Source: an uncultured Caulobacterales bacterium (GTDB lineage: Bacteria; Pseudomonadota; Alphaproteobacteria; Caulobacterales; Maricaulaceae). Taken from it: 64,000 nt of DNA. The stretch's first letter is position 1. Each line of letters opens with the position of its first letter. The position numbers were made by a program, and so were the translations under genes. This document shows, piece after piece, positions 63,950 through 64,000 of the stretch. The notes beneath the pieces were generated by a model. That model saw only the letters and a program-made list of their open reading frames with translations. It made no database searches and was not told the origin of the DNA. Location: assembly GCA_947503715.1 (NCBI GenBank), contig CANNER010000004.1, positions 310,001-374,000 of the forward strand, read 5' to 3'.

Positions 63950-64000
63950 TTAATTAAGCTCCGGCTTTTCACCGTCCAGAAACATTCCCGCATAATCCCG
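63950..64000 (-). CDS. C-terminal end of an unidentified protein (cut by window edge)
   Basis: On the minus strand an open frame enters from the right edge and ends at a TAA (63952-63950) with RDYAGMFLDGEKPELN as the last 16 residues. It is open to the window end. No family can be named from so short a piece, and it may be a chance frame, but its position just past the palindromic element fits a gene end. Confidence 0.4.
   Translation of the reverse strand, partial: RDYAGMFLDGEKPELN

Overview
The window is chromosomal DNA of an alphaproteobacterium, probably a marine, dimorphic-lineage type (Hyphomonadales/Maricaulales-like). This placement is inferred from gene content: a methionine branch built on homoserine succinylation, a combined ilv-leu operon, MtaB-FtsY, quinone-linked PyrD beside a DUF952 gene, and tandem Amt transporters. 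No rRNA, tRNA, prophage, insertion sequence or CRISPR array was seen. Coding density is high, with many ATGA or TAATG overlaps between genes.

Layout. 1-7.3 kb: start of prfA, a TonB-dependent receptor and a giant MscK-like mechanosensitive channel (minus strand), then a GT39 glycosyltransferase. 7.3-12.6 kb: msrA, photolyase, a fusion of a degenerate aspartokinase domain with homoserine dehydrogenase, a DUF983 protein and a three-repeat Gly/Asp-rich protein. 12.7-15.7 kb: a SAM riboswitch followed by metX, three tiny two-TM membrane protein genes and metB. 15.85-27.6 kb: a branched-chain amino acid super-operon, preceded by a Leu/Val/Ile-rich leader peptide and an attenuator-type terminator: ilvD, ilvC, small TM gene, ilvB, small TM gene, ilvN, leuA, palindromic element, leuC, leuD, leuB, ilvA. 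Except for the transaminase, this is the complete Ile/Val/Leu pathway from threonine and pyruvate. 27.6-35.4 kb: amidohydrolase, a class-V PLP enzyme paired with a divergent tryptophan-dioxygenase-like protein, prolyl oligopeptidase, a serine hydrolase and dapF.

35.4-40.1 kb looks like an accessory segment between dapF and mtaB-ftsY: palindromic repeat, Y-family polymerase, an AT-rich gene broken by two frameshifts at A-runs, a decayed fragment of a methyltransferase 3' end, an LRR-protein kinase and the intact methyltransferase. 40.1-44.1 kb: mtaB, ftsY, a TonB-C-terminal-like secreted protein and a candidate structured RNA. 44.1-51.9 kb: envelope genes, including a tandem family of three outer-membrane beta-barrel proteins that each begin with a lipoprotein signal and a low-complexity spacer. 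52-58.4 kb: a tightly coupled run (pdxY, serine hydrolase, two hotdog proteins, HD hydrolase), then a PIN/NYN protein, a MATE pump and a third hotdog protein. 58.4-64 kb: lipoprotein, pyrD, DUF952, two ammonium transporters, an S24-type repressor, a palindromic element and the end of an unidentified gene.

The main items for follow-up are the ilv leader/attenuator, the five small two-TM genes embedded and translationally coupled within the met and ilv operons, the lipoprotein-barrel triplet, the degenerate kinase-homoserine dehydrogenase fusion and the candidate RNA at 43.8-43.96 kb. All assignments come from reading the sequence; no database search was run.
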